Translations under genes and position numbers: made by a program | Part shown: one piece after another, positions 17,824 to 25,963 of the stretch | Position numbering within the stretch: position 1 is the stretch's first letter | Layout: every line of letters begins with the position of its first letter | The notes under the pieces: generated by a model | The model's input: only the letters and a program-made list of their open reading frames with translations | Databases searched by the model: none | Told to the model about the DNA's origin: nothing | Assembly: GCA_965218935.1 (NCBI GenBank) | Contig: CBDCMH010000011.1 | Coordinates: 124,001 to 188,000 of the forward strand | DNA: 64,000 nucleotides | Direction: 5' to 3' | Source of the DNA: JADFOI01 sp965218935 | Lineage (GTDB): Bacteria > Acidobacteriota > UBA6911 > RPQK01 > JADFOI01

Positions 17824-18292
17824 ATGAGACTTGCGATCATCGGACTTCCAAACTGCGGAAAAACGACAGATCCAAAGCAACCACACCCGGAGCTCCATCG
17901 TTCCTCTCATTGCAAAGGTTGAGGCGGAGTTGACCCAAATGGACGATGCGGATGCACAAGAGTTTATGGAGGACCTCAACATTCAGGAGCCGGCCAGAGA
18001 CCGGGTCATCTCATCCTCCTATGCCTTGCTGGGCCTGATCAGCTTTCTGACGGTGGGCGAAGATGAGGTCCGAGCCTGGACGATCCGGGAAGGGACACCT
18101 GCCGTTGAGGCCGGGGGGGTGATTCACTCCGATATCCAGCGAGGATTCATTCGGGCTGAGGTCATCCCCTTCAAGGATCTGGTCCGGGCTGGAGGAATGG
18201 TGGCGGCAAAGAAGCAGGGATGGGTCCGCCTGGAAGGGAAGGACTATGTGCTCCAGGACGGTGAACTCGGCCACTTCCTCTTTAATGTCTGA
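17824..18292 (+). pseudogene. ychF: Deletion-scarred ychF/OLA1 ATPase gene
   Basis: The intact start is visible: ATG at 17824 encodes MRLAIIGLPNCGKTT, the YchF N-terminus with its P-loop. That frame then meets a stop within about 20 codons. From about 17885 another frame resumes the YchF C-terminus (IVPLIAKVEAEL, EVRAWTIREGTPAVEAGG, HSDIQRGFIRAEVI, RLEGKDYVLQDGE, ending HFLFNV), which is the TGS/RNA-binding part. Compared with about 363 residues in E. coli YchF, roughly 200 internal residues carrying G2-G4 and the coiled coil are missing and the frame is shifted. Either the chromosome carries a deletion, or the assembly collapsed here. The 153-codon open frame could still make a TGS fragment from a TTG. 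Confidence 0.8.
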
Positions 18293-18444
18293 GACGAGGG
18301 GTGCCTATGAATAATCCTGGCCTCAAACAGCAGACTCCTATATCGTATTCTCTTGACCCTCGATGGCCGGCGGCAACGAAGTGCCTGGTCGGGTAGCTTC
18401 CCTGACGTCTGCTCTGGGGCGTGCGAAATGAGGTCTAACAGGCG

Positions 18445-19707
18445 ATGAGCTCTATCAGGCAGGAGATCCTTGAGCAGGTTGAGGCTAGCAAAGAAGAAAC
18501 CATTGAGTTTCTGAGAGAACTTCTCGCCTTTCCGAGTGTCACAGGAAATGAAGGGCAGATACAGGCTTTTATTGCTGATGCGCTCGGGAAAATGGGTCAG
18601 CAAGTGGATGTCTGGGAGCCTGATCTGGAGGAGTTAAAGAAACATCCGGGTTACGTTCCTGTCACTGCCGGTTACAAGGACAGACCGAATGTCGTAGGGG
18701 TACACAAGGGTTCGGGGGAAGGCCGCTCTCTTCTGTTTAATGGACACGTTGACGTCATACCCGTGGAGCCCCTGAGCGCCTGGGATCGAAATCCTTGGGG
18801 GGAGGTAGAGGGGGAAAGAGTGTATGGCCGGGGTTCTTCCGACATGAAGAGCGGATTAGCCTCCGTGACCATGGCCCTTAAGGCTGTGCTGGACCTTGGA
18901 GTCCACTTAAAGGGAGACGTCATCTCGGAGTATGTGGTTGACGAAGAGCTGAGTGGAAACGGAACCCTGGCCTGTATTCTACGGGGATACAAGGCCGACG
19001 GGGGGATCAGTTGTGAAACCAGCAGTCTGAATGTTCAGCCCGCCTGCATCGGTAGGATCTGGTTTGAGATCGAGATCAGGGGTAAGCCGGCAGGGATCCA
19101 GAGAAGATGGGAAGGTGTGAATGCTATAGAGAAGGGATATCAGGTGATGAAGGCGGTCACCGCATTGGAGGAGAAGAGAATATCCGAGCTGAACCATCCT
19201 CTTTACCCCGACAGCAGGGAAGCTCTGCCCTGCATGGTAGGGATGTTTCACGCTGGCTCCTTTCCCAGTGCCTTCCCCGATACCTGTCTTCTCGAGGGCA
19301 GTCTGGCCACCCTGCCAGGAGAGGATTCCGCGGCCATAAAGCAAGATTTCAAGGAGTATATCCTGGATTTTTCCAGAAGCGATGATTGGCTCAAGGATCA
19401 TCCCCCAGAAATCAGATTCAAAGGATACTTTGCCGAGCCCTCTGAAATTTCTGTCAGTGAACCCATCGTTGAAGCAGTTCAGAAGAACTTCACCGAAGTC
19501 ACAAGAGCAAAGCCCGTCATCAGTGGAAGGATGGGCGCAGCCGACACTCGCTTCTTAAACCGATATGGTGATACCCCAACCGTCATCTTTGGCCCTGGCC
19601 TGACCGAGCAGATGCATGCTATGAATGAATGGGTCAAAGAGGATGATGTGATCACCGCTACCAAGGTTCTGGCTTTAACTATTCTGGATTGGTGTGGTTA
19701 CGAGTAA
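18445..19707 (+). CDS. M20 family metallopeptidase (ArgE/DapE-like deacylase)
   Basis: This 420-residue cytosolic di-zinc hydrolase cleaves N-acyl or peptide bonds of amino-acid derivatives. The metal site is complete: NGHVDVIP (His101, Asp103), GRGSSDMKSG (Asp133), the acidic VVDEELSGNGT motif (Glu167/Glu168), and a C-terminal HAMNEWVKEDD His. The DapE-type dimerisation domain lies between residues 200 and 310. No signal peptide is seen. ArgE, DapE and carboxypeptidase subtypes cannot be separated by eye. It is followed 73 bp later by the LLM oxidoreductase on the same strand and could be co-transcribed with it. Confidence 0.88.
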   Translation: MSSIRQEILEQVEASKEETIEFLRELLAFPSVTGNEGQIQAFIADALGKMGQQVDVWEPDLEELKKHPGYVPVTAGYKDRPNVVGVHKGSGEGRSLLFNGHVDVIPVEPLSAWDRNPWGEVEGERVYGRGSSDMKSGLASVTMALKAVLDLGVHLKGDVISEYVVDEELSGNGTLACILRGYKADGGISCETSSLNVQPACIGRIWFEIEIRGKPAGIQRRWEGVNAIEKGYQVMKAVTALEEKRISELNHPLYPDSREALPCMVGMFHAGSFPSAFPDTCLLEGSLATLPGEDSAAIKQDFKEYILDFSRSDDWLKDHPPEIRFKGYFAEPSEISVSEPIVEAVQKNFTEVTRAKPVISGRMGAADTRFLNRYGDTPTVIFGPGLTEQMHAMNEWVKEDDVITATKVLALTILDWCGYE

Positions 19708-19780
19708 TCTGACGAGAGTTCTTCCTCGCTGGGTGCTAGGATAGGGACACTCTCCCAAAACGAAGGAAGGAATTTAGAGG

Positions 19781-20755
19781 ATGGCGAGACAGGTTAAGTT
19801 TGGAGTTTCCCTTCAGAGCCTAATGGGTCAAGGCGAGAAGTTAAATTTCCCCGAGCTCCTGAAGCATTCCAAGCTAGCCGAGAAGCTAGGCTACGATTCG
19901 CTCTGGGTGTGGGATCACCTGATCCTGGGATCAAGAAAAGTTTTTCCGCTCTATTATTCCCTGATAACACTAGCTGGTGTGGCTGCCGTCACCCAGAAGA
20001 TCAAGGTCGGTACAAGTATCCTTATCTTGTCGATCAGGAATCCCGTTATCCTGGCGAAGGAGGTTGCCACTCTGGATCATCTTTCCGGCGGCCGGGTTAT
20101 TCTGGGCGTGGCTTCAGGATGGTACGAGAGAGAATTCGATGCCTGTGCAGTTCCCTTTAAAGAGAGGGGCAAACGTGTCGAGCAGAATTTGATGCTCATG
20201 AAAAAGCTGTGGACCCAAGACGACATCACCACCACAAGCGAGCCTTACCATTTCAAGCATATTACCATGGAGCCGAAACCCATTCAGAAGCCTCATCCTC
20301 CCCTCTGGATGGGAGGATACGTGGATACCGTCCTGAGGAGAGTTGCCACCCAGTCCGATGGCTGGCTCAATTACTTTTACACAGCCCAGAGTTTCAAAGA
20401 AGACTGGGGAAGGGTGCAGAAGTTTGCCGAGGATGCGGGAAGAAATCCTGAGGAGTTAACCAATGCCAACATGGTTCCCGCTTACTGTTCTTCGGACTCC
20501 GATGCAGTCCGTACGGCCAGGGAGTATGTCTTCAAATACTGTGACATCCCCGAGTGGAGTAAATGCACGGCTGATTGTTCTGTGGTGGGTGATGCGCAGT
20601 CCTGTGCCGAGCAGCTCTCTGAGCACGTTGAAGCCGGCGTCGAAAACATTCTTCTGGTCCCTGCCTTCAAGAATCTGGAAAATTGCTGGGAAGAGTTGGC
20701 GGAGCAAATAACGATCTTCGCTGAAGACGTGATACCGAGAGTCTCAGGCTCCTAG
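19781..20755 (+). CDS. LLM class flavin-dependent oxidoreductase (luciferase-like, possibly F420)
   Basis: This 324-residue TIM-barrel flavoenzyme is of the bacterial luciferase superfamily. Recognisable parts are KLGYDSLWVWDHLIL near residue 33, VAAVTQKIKVGTSILILSIRNPVILAKEVATLDHLSGGRVILGVASGWYEREFDACAVPFKERG (given here as family-typical segments around residues 68-130), and the later KPHPPLWMGG segment. Members are F420- or FMN-dependent dehydrogenases or monooxygenases, and the cofactor cannot be read from sequence. The ATG at 19781 follows a GGAAGG-rich leader. It is convergent with the UbiD gene, with a gap of 23 bp. Confidence 0.88.
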   Translation: MARQVKFGVSLQSLMGQGEKLNFPELLKHSKLAEKLGYDSLWVWDHLILGSRKVFPLYYSLITLAGVAAVTQKIKVGTSILILSIRNPVILAKEVATLDHLSGGRVILGVASGWYEREFDACAVPFKERGKRVEQNLMLMKKLWTQDDITTTSEPYHFKHITMEPKPIQKPHPPLWMGGYVDTVLRRVATQSDGWLNYFYTAQSFKEDWGRVQKFAEDAGRNPEELTNANMVPAYCSSDSDAVRTAREYVFKYCDIPEWSKCTADCSVVGDAQSCAEQLSEHVEAGVENILLVPAFKNLENCWEELAEQITIFAEDVIPRVSGS

Positions 20756-20778
20756 TCCCAACGGCTGAAGAAAAGGTC

Positions 20779-22482
20779 CTACCCTTCCAATAGCTTCTTG
20801 ACAATTTTTCTTGCCTTCTCTTCTACTTCAGGGGGGAGGGTTGGCCTTTGAGCCTGAAAGTTAGCTGCCTTTCTGGCGTCGATGATGATCTGAGTAGCCT
20901 GATCCGATGGAAAGATGTGTACGGCTCGGTGAGGCTGCACTCTGCTGGCCAGGCACCAAAGAATTTCTTCTCCCTGAGCCAGGTTAATGTCCGGGTCCAG
21001 CACGATAACCAGGTTACAGTCTCGTGCCTGGTCGAATAATTCCTGGCCCAATTGCTCGGCATGGGAAGCGGATGCTTTGATGTAAGCCACCAAACCTTTA
21101 CAGGCTGGAGGGAAGTGTACTTCTTCAATTTCAGGAAACTTGCTTCTCATGGCCGCACCGATCTTCGCATCTTCGTATTGAGAGAGCTTGGGCTCTCGAG
21201 TAAGGGTCGCGTCAAAGATGACTTTGGAAGAGGTGCCCTCTTTGCTGCTTGAAGGATCCAGGAGGTTGCAGAACACTCCACTGACGATGTCCACATCCCT
21301 TCGACTGTCGTGACAACTCACATTGGAAGCGATGGCCGTCAACACTTCTTCAAAGTTGTGAGGGTTTACGGTTTGGTCCGTCACGGCCACCATCTTCAGA
21401 TACAGGTCCGATCCGAGCAAGTTTAAGGCTGCCTGTTTTGCCACTCCCGGCAGAGGTTCATCCAGGGAGAGAAAGCAGGCCAGACGGACTCCTGGAATCG
21501 GCCAGTTGATGCTCTGGACTCGAGCCGCAGGCAGGTAGCTCTTCAAACTTCTGTAGCTTCTCGCCTCCTTGGTGATGTTGCTCAAAAGGATGTGATCGGC
21601 TGCATAGCTCGGAAGAATGCTCAGAAAGTGGGCATCCTTACGATGAGTCACAGCCTTGATGGTAAGAACGTTGCGGGTTGACCTGCCGGATAGATACCCA
21701 AGGTACTCCGAAAAGGGCCCTTCCTCTTCTTCTACATCGGTGGCCACTTCACCCTCCAACACAAACTCGGCGTTGCAGGGGACGTCCACATCCACGGTCT
21801 CGCATTTGACCAGCTTGAGGGGTTCATCCAGAAGTGAACCCGTCACCTCATATTCGCTCGTGATTCGGGCTGCTGCAGCCAGATACAGTGCGGGGTGTGC
21901 CCCGATCACTACCGCCACCTGTAGAGGCCTCCCCATCTCCCTCGCCTTTTGCAGAAAGTGAAACTGGAATCCTCTGCTATGGAAGCTGATTCCCATCTTA
22001 TTCTTGCCTTTCAGCTGCATCCTGGCGAAGGTCAAGTTAGTGATATTCGGGTCCTCAGGGTCTCGGGCGGTCACCAGCCCTGCTGTCAAGTATCGTCCTC
22101 CATCCTCACGGAAGTATCGGGGAAGCGGAAGGGCTTCCATATCCACATCAGCCCCCAGGAGTTTGACCTCTTTTACAGGCCCACCTGAAACCAGCTCAGG
22201 GCTGATTGTTCTGGCCATTTTGTCGGGAAGAACATCATAGATTTTCTCAACCGGCAAATTGAGAGCCAAAGCAATTCTTTCCCGGCTGCCAAACAGGTTG
22301 ACAACATGGGGAAAGGGAACCCCTTTGACGTTCTTAAACAGTAGGCAGGCACTGCCCTGTCTCTCATACTCGAAGGCCACGGCGTTGAGCTCATACTCGA
22401 GATCCACCGGCTCTTCAACGAGCTTCAGGTGCTCCGGGTAATGGGTTTGTAGATTCGAAATGAAGGATCTTAAGTCAGACAT
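20779..22482 (-). CDS. UbiD family decarboxylase (prenylated-FMN dependent)
   Basis: This 567-residue cytosolic (de)carboxylase acts on aromatic or alpha,beta-unsaturated acids. UbiD features visible are GSRERIALALNLP, the NLTFARMQLKGKNKMGI substrate/metal segment, and VVIGAHPAL. EEGPFSEYLGYLSG holds one glutamate of the conserved E-R-E catalytic network. The C-terminal half ends in the FQAQRPTLPPEVEEKA tail region. UbiX, which makes prenyl-FMN, is not encoded in the window and must be elsewhere. It lies 51 bp downstream of the cysteine-synthase-family gene on the same strand. It is longer than the second UbiD at 29152 and clearly a separate paralogue. Confidence 0.87.
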   Translation of the reverse strand: MSDLRSFISNLQTHYPEHLKLVEEPVDLEYELNAVAFEYERQGSACLLFKNVKGVPFPHVVNLFGSRERIALALNLPVEKIYDVLPDKMARTISPELVSGGPVKEVKLLGADVDMEALPLPRYFREDGGRYLTAGLVTARDPEDPNITNLTFARMQLKGKNKMGISFHSRGFQFHFLQKAREMGRPLQVAVVIGAHPALYLAAAARITSEYEVTGSLLDEPLKLVKCETVDVDVPCNAEFVLEGEVATDVEEEEGPFSEYLGYLSGRSTRNVLTIKAVTHRKDAHFLSILPSYAADHILLSNITKEARSYRSLKSYLPAARVQSINWPIPGVRLACFLSLDEPLPGVAKQAALNLLGSDLYLKMVAVTDQTVNPHNFEEVLTAIASNVSCHDSRRDVDIVSGVFCNLLDPSSSKEGTSSKVIFDATLTREPKLSQYEDAKIGAAMRSKFPEIEEVHFPPACKGLVAYIKASASHAEQLGQELFDQARDCNLVIVLDPDINLAQGEEILWCLASRVQPHRAVHIFPSDQATQIIIDARKAANFQAQRPTLPPEVEEKARKIVKKLLEG

Positions 22483-22533
22483 TTCATTGAGCCTCTGGCC
22501 CTGTGGAAATTCTAAGGCGGTTGTGGGTTACGG

Positions 22534-23457
22534 CTACTTTTCCTCTACAAGGTTGGTACTCAAGTACTTCATCCCTGTGTCGACAATCATCGTGACGATC
22601 TTCTTGCTATCCTCGAACTCCCGAGCCACCCGCAAGGAGGCGTGAACATTCGCGCCTGAGGAGGGCCCACAAAAGACACCCTCTTCCCGGGTTAATCTTC
22701 GAGCCATCCTGACCGCCTCTTCGGTTGACACGGTGACGATCTTGTCGACCAGCTCCTTTTTGTAGAGGGGAGGAATGATTCCATCTCCGATGCCATAGAT
22801 GCCGTGACAGCCAGCCTCTCCTCCCGAAAGAACGGGTGATTCCTCAGGTTCAACGGCCACAACCACAAGCTGTTGGTTATGCTCTTTCAGGGTGGTGGAA
22901 ACACCTGTTAAGGTGCCACTTGTCCCTAAGCCTGCTACAAACACATCCACCTCCCCATCCATCTGCTCAAGGATCTCCTGTCCGGTTATCTTGTGGGCTT
23001 CCACATTTCCCGGATGGGTAAATTGTCCTGGAACCCAGGCATTGCCGTACTGTTTGACCAGTTCTTGGACCTTCTCTATACACTGCTCCATCACTTCCTC
23101 GCCACCCTCCACAACGACCAATTCAGCCCCGTACCCAGACATGATCTTCTTCACATCGTCGTTGATTTTGGAAGGCATAACTCCAATCATCTTATAGCCC
23201 TTGGCCGCACAGGTCATCGATGAAGCAATACCGTGGCTTCCGGTGGTCGCGTCGATGACGACCGAACCGGGCTTAAGGCGGCCTTGCTTCTCAGCATCCT
23301 CGAACATGCGTTTGACGATTCGGTCTTTGGTCGAGCCACTCGGATTGACGTACTCGAGTTTCAGGTAGACTTCGGCTTTCGCGTTTGAAGAGATGCGATT
23401 CAGTCGAATGAGAGGGGTTTCCCCGACGACGTCGAGGATTGTGGTCCCTGTCTTCAC
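22534..23457 (-). CDS. Cysteine synthase family PLP-dependent lyase/synthase
   Basis: This 307-residue fold-type II PLP enzyme has the expected Lys in NPSGSTKDRIVKRM (near residue 43), the ATTGSHGIA substrate/PLP phosphate loop and the AGLGTSGTLTGV glycine loop. The length fits O-acetylserine sulfhydrylase or cystathionine beta-synthase-like enzymes without extra domains. The sulfide-rich context of the window makes CysK/CysM plausible, but substitution details do not fix the acyl donor. The start is GTG at 23457 with only a weak GGGA upstream. It probably shares an mRNA with the UbiD gene. Confidence 0.85.
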   Translation of the reverse strand: MKTGTTILDVVGETPLIRLNRISSNAKAEVYLKLEYVNPSGSTKDRIVKRMFEDAEKQGRLKPGSVVIDATTGSHGIASSMTCAAKGYKMIGVMPSKINDDVKKIMSGYGAELVVVEGGEEVMEQCIEKVQELVKQYGNAWVPGQFTHPGNVEAHKITGQEILEQMDGEVDVFVAGLGTSGTLTGVSTTLKEHNQQLVVVAVEPEESPVLSGGEAGCHGIYGIGDGIIPPLYKKELVDKIVTVSTEEAVRMARRLTREEGVFCGPSSGANVHASLRVAREFEDSKKIVTMIVDTGMKYLSTNLVEEK

Positions 23458-23786
23458 TTTAGAATATCCCGTACATACTCAAAGGCATGGTTTGAGTCAT
23501 TGAGCTTTGGCTCTCCCTCGATTGGTAAAGACATTGTCTGTAGCCTTGTCCATCAGCTTTCACCCGAAACACTGAATTGGACTCCCCTTTGGAACTTGAG
23601 GGGAATTCTACCGGAATTTCAGGCTGGGTGGCAATACAAACTGCCCTTGAGTTGCGAGTGGACTCGAATTGTTGATTTGCGTAGACTCTTACACGATTGG
23701 GCGTTCCGCCTGTCTCTATGCGACCTGGGTTTTCCGTTGGGTTTGGTGCACTCAAGTATGGGTAACTCCCTGAGGAGATGTGCTAG
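23458..23786. other. 329-bp divergent intergenic region
   Basis: The region lies between the cysteine-synthase-family gene (-) and the CBM9/DUF5916 gene (+). It should carry both promoters, but I see no confident -35/-10 pair. GAGGAG at 23772-23777 is the ribosome site for the GTG at 23787. A 98-codon open frame on the minus strand shows no recognisable domain or start support and was not called. Confidence 0.4.
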
Positions 23787-25940
23787 GTGAAGAAGTGCTG
23801 GCTCGGAATTGCAGCTTTCGGTTGGGCCTGGATTTTCTGCGGCTTCTACGCCACGGCGGCCGAGCGGACGGTCATAGCTCACGAAACCGAAGAACCCATC
23901 GTCGTGGACGGAGCGCTTGACGAAGTCACCTGGAGCTTTGCCGAGGTGGCGGCCGATTTCATCCAGTCTGAACCCGCCCAGGGGGAGTTGGCCACAGAGC
24001 CAACCGAAGTTCGAATCCTTTTTGACGCGGACAACCTTTACGTCGGGGTGATCTGCTTCGATAGTCATCCCGAAAAAATTGTGGCCAAGAATCTGAGGGT
24101 CGACTTCTCACCTAGGGAGGAGGACTTTTTCGAGATTCTGCTCGATCCCTTCGCCAGTTCCAGGGAGGGGCTTCTCTTTATCACCACACCGAGTGCAGCC
24201 AAGCGGGATGAACAGATAAGCAACGGAGGCAAGGTGTCCAACGTGAGTTGGGATGCCGTCTGGGATGTGAAGACCCGCCGAAATTCGGTTGGCTGGACGG
24301 CTGAAATTCGCATTCCTTTCAAAACCCTCCGGTATGATCAAAAGAGTACCGAACCCTGGGAGATCAACTTCGGCAGACAGGTTCGTCGCACCAACGAGGT
24401 CACACACTGGTCCGAGATACCGCGGCAGTTCAACATCAAACAGGTCAGTCTGGCGGGACAACTTGTGGGTTTGAACACGGACCAGATCCATCCGGGACGC
24501 AATCTTCTCGTCACCCCTTATTTCTTGCTGACCGGGGCGGATGGCCAAGCCGGGAAGGATTCCGACGCAGATTTCGGCGCCGACCTCAAGTATGGCGTGA
24601 CCCCTGGGTTGACGCTGGATCTGACCTACAACACCGACTTTTCCCATGTGGAGGTCGACCAGCAGCAGGTCAACCTCGACCGGTTCCGGCTCTCCTTTCC
24701 TGAAAAGCGCGACTTTTTCCTTGAGAACGCCGGCGTTTTTGAGATCGCGGGTGCCCGCTTGGTCGGCACTCGACCCCTTCAGGAATCTCCTGTCGTCTTC
24801 TACAGCCGCAACATCGGTCTCTCTCTGGAAGGGCGCCCGGTTCCCATTGAGGGAGGCGGAAGATTGTCGGGCCGGCTGGGTTCCTACAGCCTGGGCCTGA
24901 TGACGATTCAAACCGGCGAGGGGCAGGATCAGGGGCCCGAGAATGCCACGGTTGTCCGGATTCAGAGAGACTTGCTGACAAGATCCTCCTTGGGAGGCTT
25001 CTTTTTGAATAGGTCCGGGCCTGAACGGGTTACCAATCAGGTATTCGGCTTTGACGGCCTCTACCGGCCCCGAGATGATCTCACCTTCAGCGGCTATTTT
25101 GCTGAGAGCCAAATTCCAGGCATTCAAGACAATGACTGGCTCCTATGGGTCCAAGGGTCCTACGACTCAAGAAGGATGAGACTCAATCTCACTCACGCCA
25201 ACATCCAGGAAAACTATCGCAATGACCTCGGTTTTATCTTGCGCACAGGCGTGTCGGCCAACCGCCTTGACTGGCGTCCTCGTTTCAGGCCCTGGCCGGA
25301 AAGTGCCCTTCGCGAAATTCAACCCGTCGTGAATATCCGCTATATCACCGACCCCACAGGAAGGCTGGTGACCCGGGAGCAGAATACGGGGTTCGATTTA
25401 ATTTTTCGGAATGGAGCGTTTTTTCGCTTTCGGAGGCGCAATTTCTTCGAACGCCTGGACGACCCCTTCGATATACAAGGTATTCCCATCATGGCCGGCG
25501 ACTACAACTTCTATGAGCAGGGCATCGAGGCCAATACCGACAGGAGTCGGGCCCTGTCTGCCAGCATGAAATGGTACGTGGGGGACTTCTGGGATGGCAG
25601 CAAAACCAGTTGGGATCTCACAGGCGCGTTTCGACCCAATTCCCATTTCAGTGGCGAGATCAGCCTCTCTCAGGATCGCGTGCGCTTGCCGGAGGGGAGT
25701 TTCAACGCTACCTTGTCCGGTCTTCGCCTGCAGTACTCGTTCAGTACCGTGGCTTTTGTCGATCTGTTCCTTCAGTACAACAGCGAACGAAACCGGGTGA
25801 CCTCTAATGCCCGCTTCAACTGGATTCACCGGCCCTTGAGCGATCTCTTCGTGGTTTATACGGAAGACCGACCCACCATCAACACCGGGCAGGTGGAGCG
25901 GGTCATCTCGCTCAAGTACACCCATCTTATCGATTTCTGA
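23787..25940 (+). CDS. CBM9-like / DUF5916 outer-membrane-type protein
   Basis: This 717-residue exported protein has an N-terminal signal (KKCWLGIAAFGWAWIFCGFYATAA). Next comes a carbohydrate-binding family 9-like beta-sandwich: PIVVDGALDEVTW, then VRILFDADNLYVGVICFDS, residues about 30-200. A long DUF5916 region rich in alternating hydrophobic strands and aromatic residues ends in VERVISLKYTHLIDF, the aromatic-terminated strand expected of an outer-membrane beta-barrel. FPEKRDFFLENAGVFE near residue 298 is a hallmark of the family. Function is unknown; relatives are abundant in Acidobacteriota and Bacteroidota. GTG 23787 is 9 bp after GAGGAG. It is not in an obvious operon. Confidence 0.85.
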   Translation: MKKCWLGIAAFGWAWIFCGFYATAAERTVIAHETEEPIVVDGALDEVTWSFAEVAADFIQSEPAQGELATEPTEVRILFDADNLYVGVICFDSHPEKIVAKNLRVDFSPREEDFFEILLDPFASSREGLLFITTPSAAKRDEQISNGGKVSNVSWDAVWDVKTRRNSVGWTAEIRIPFKTLRYDQKSTEPWEINFGRQVRRTNEVTHWSEIPRQFNIKQVSLAGQLVGLNTDQIHPGRNLLVTPYFLLTGADGQAGKDSDADFGADLKYGVTPGLTLDLTYNTDFSHVEVDQQQVNLDRFRLSFPEKRDFFLENAGVFEIAGARLVGTRPLQESPVVFYSRNIGLSLEGRPVPIEGGGRLSGRLGSYSLGLMTIQTGEGQDQGPENATVVRIQRDLLTRSSLGGFFLNRSGPERVTNQVFGFDGLYRPRDDLTFSGYFAESQIPGIQDNDWLLWVQGSYDSRRMRLNLTHANIQENYRNDLGFILRTGVSANRLDWRPRFRPWPESALREIQPVVNIRYITDPTGRLVTREQNTGFDLIFRNGAFFRFRRRNFFERLDDPFDIQGIPIMAGDYNFYEQGIEANTDRSRALSASMKWYVGDFWDGSKTSWDLTGAFRPNSHFSGEISLSQDRVRLPEGSFNATLSGLRLQYSFSTVAFVDLFLQYNSERNRVTSNARFNWIHRPLSDLFVVYTEDRPTINTGQVERVISLKYTHLIDF

Positions 25941-25963
25941 GCAGCTGCGGCCACGGCGCGGTC

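Noticed and set aside
23459..23755. 98-codon minus-strand open frame upstream of the cysteine-synthase-family gene
   Set aside because: No ribosome site, no recognisable motif, unusual composition; it fills a region expected to hold divergent promoters.
24108..25127. 339-codon minus-strand open frame opposite the DUF5916 gene
   Set aside because: It is antisense to a protein with clear CBM9/DUF5916 features; no motif of its own.
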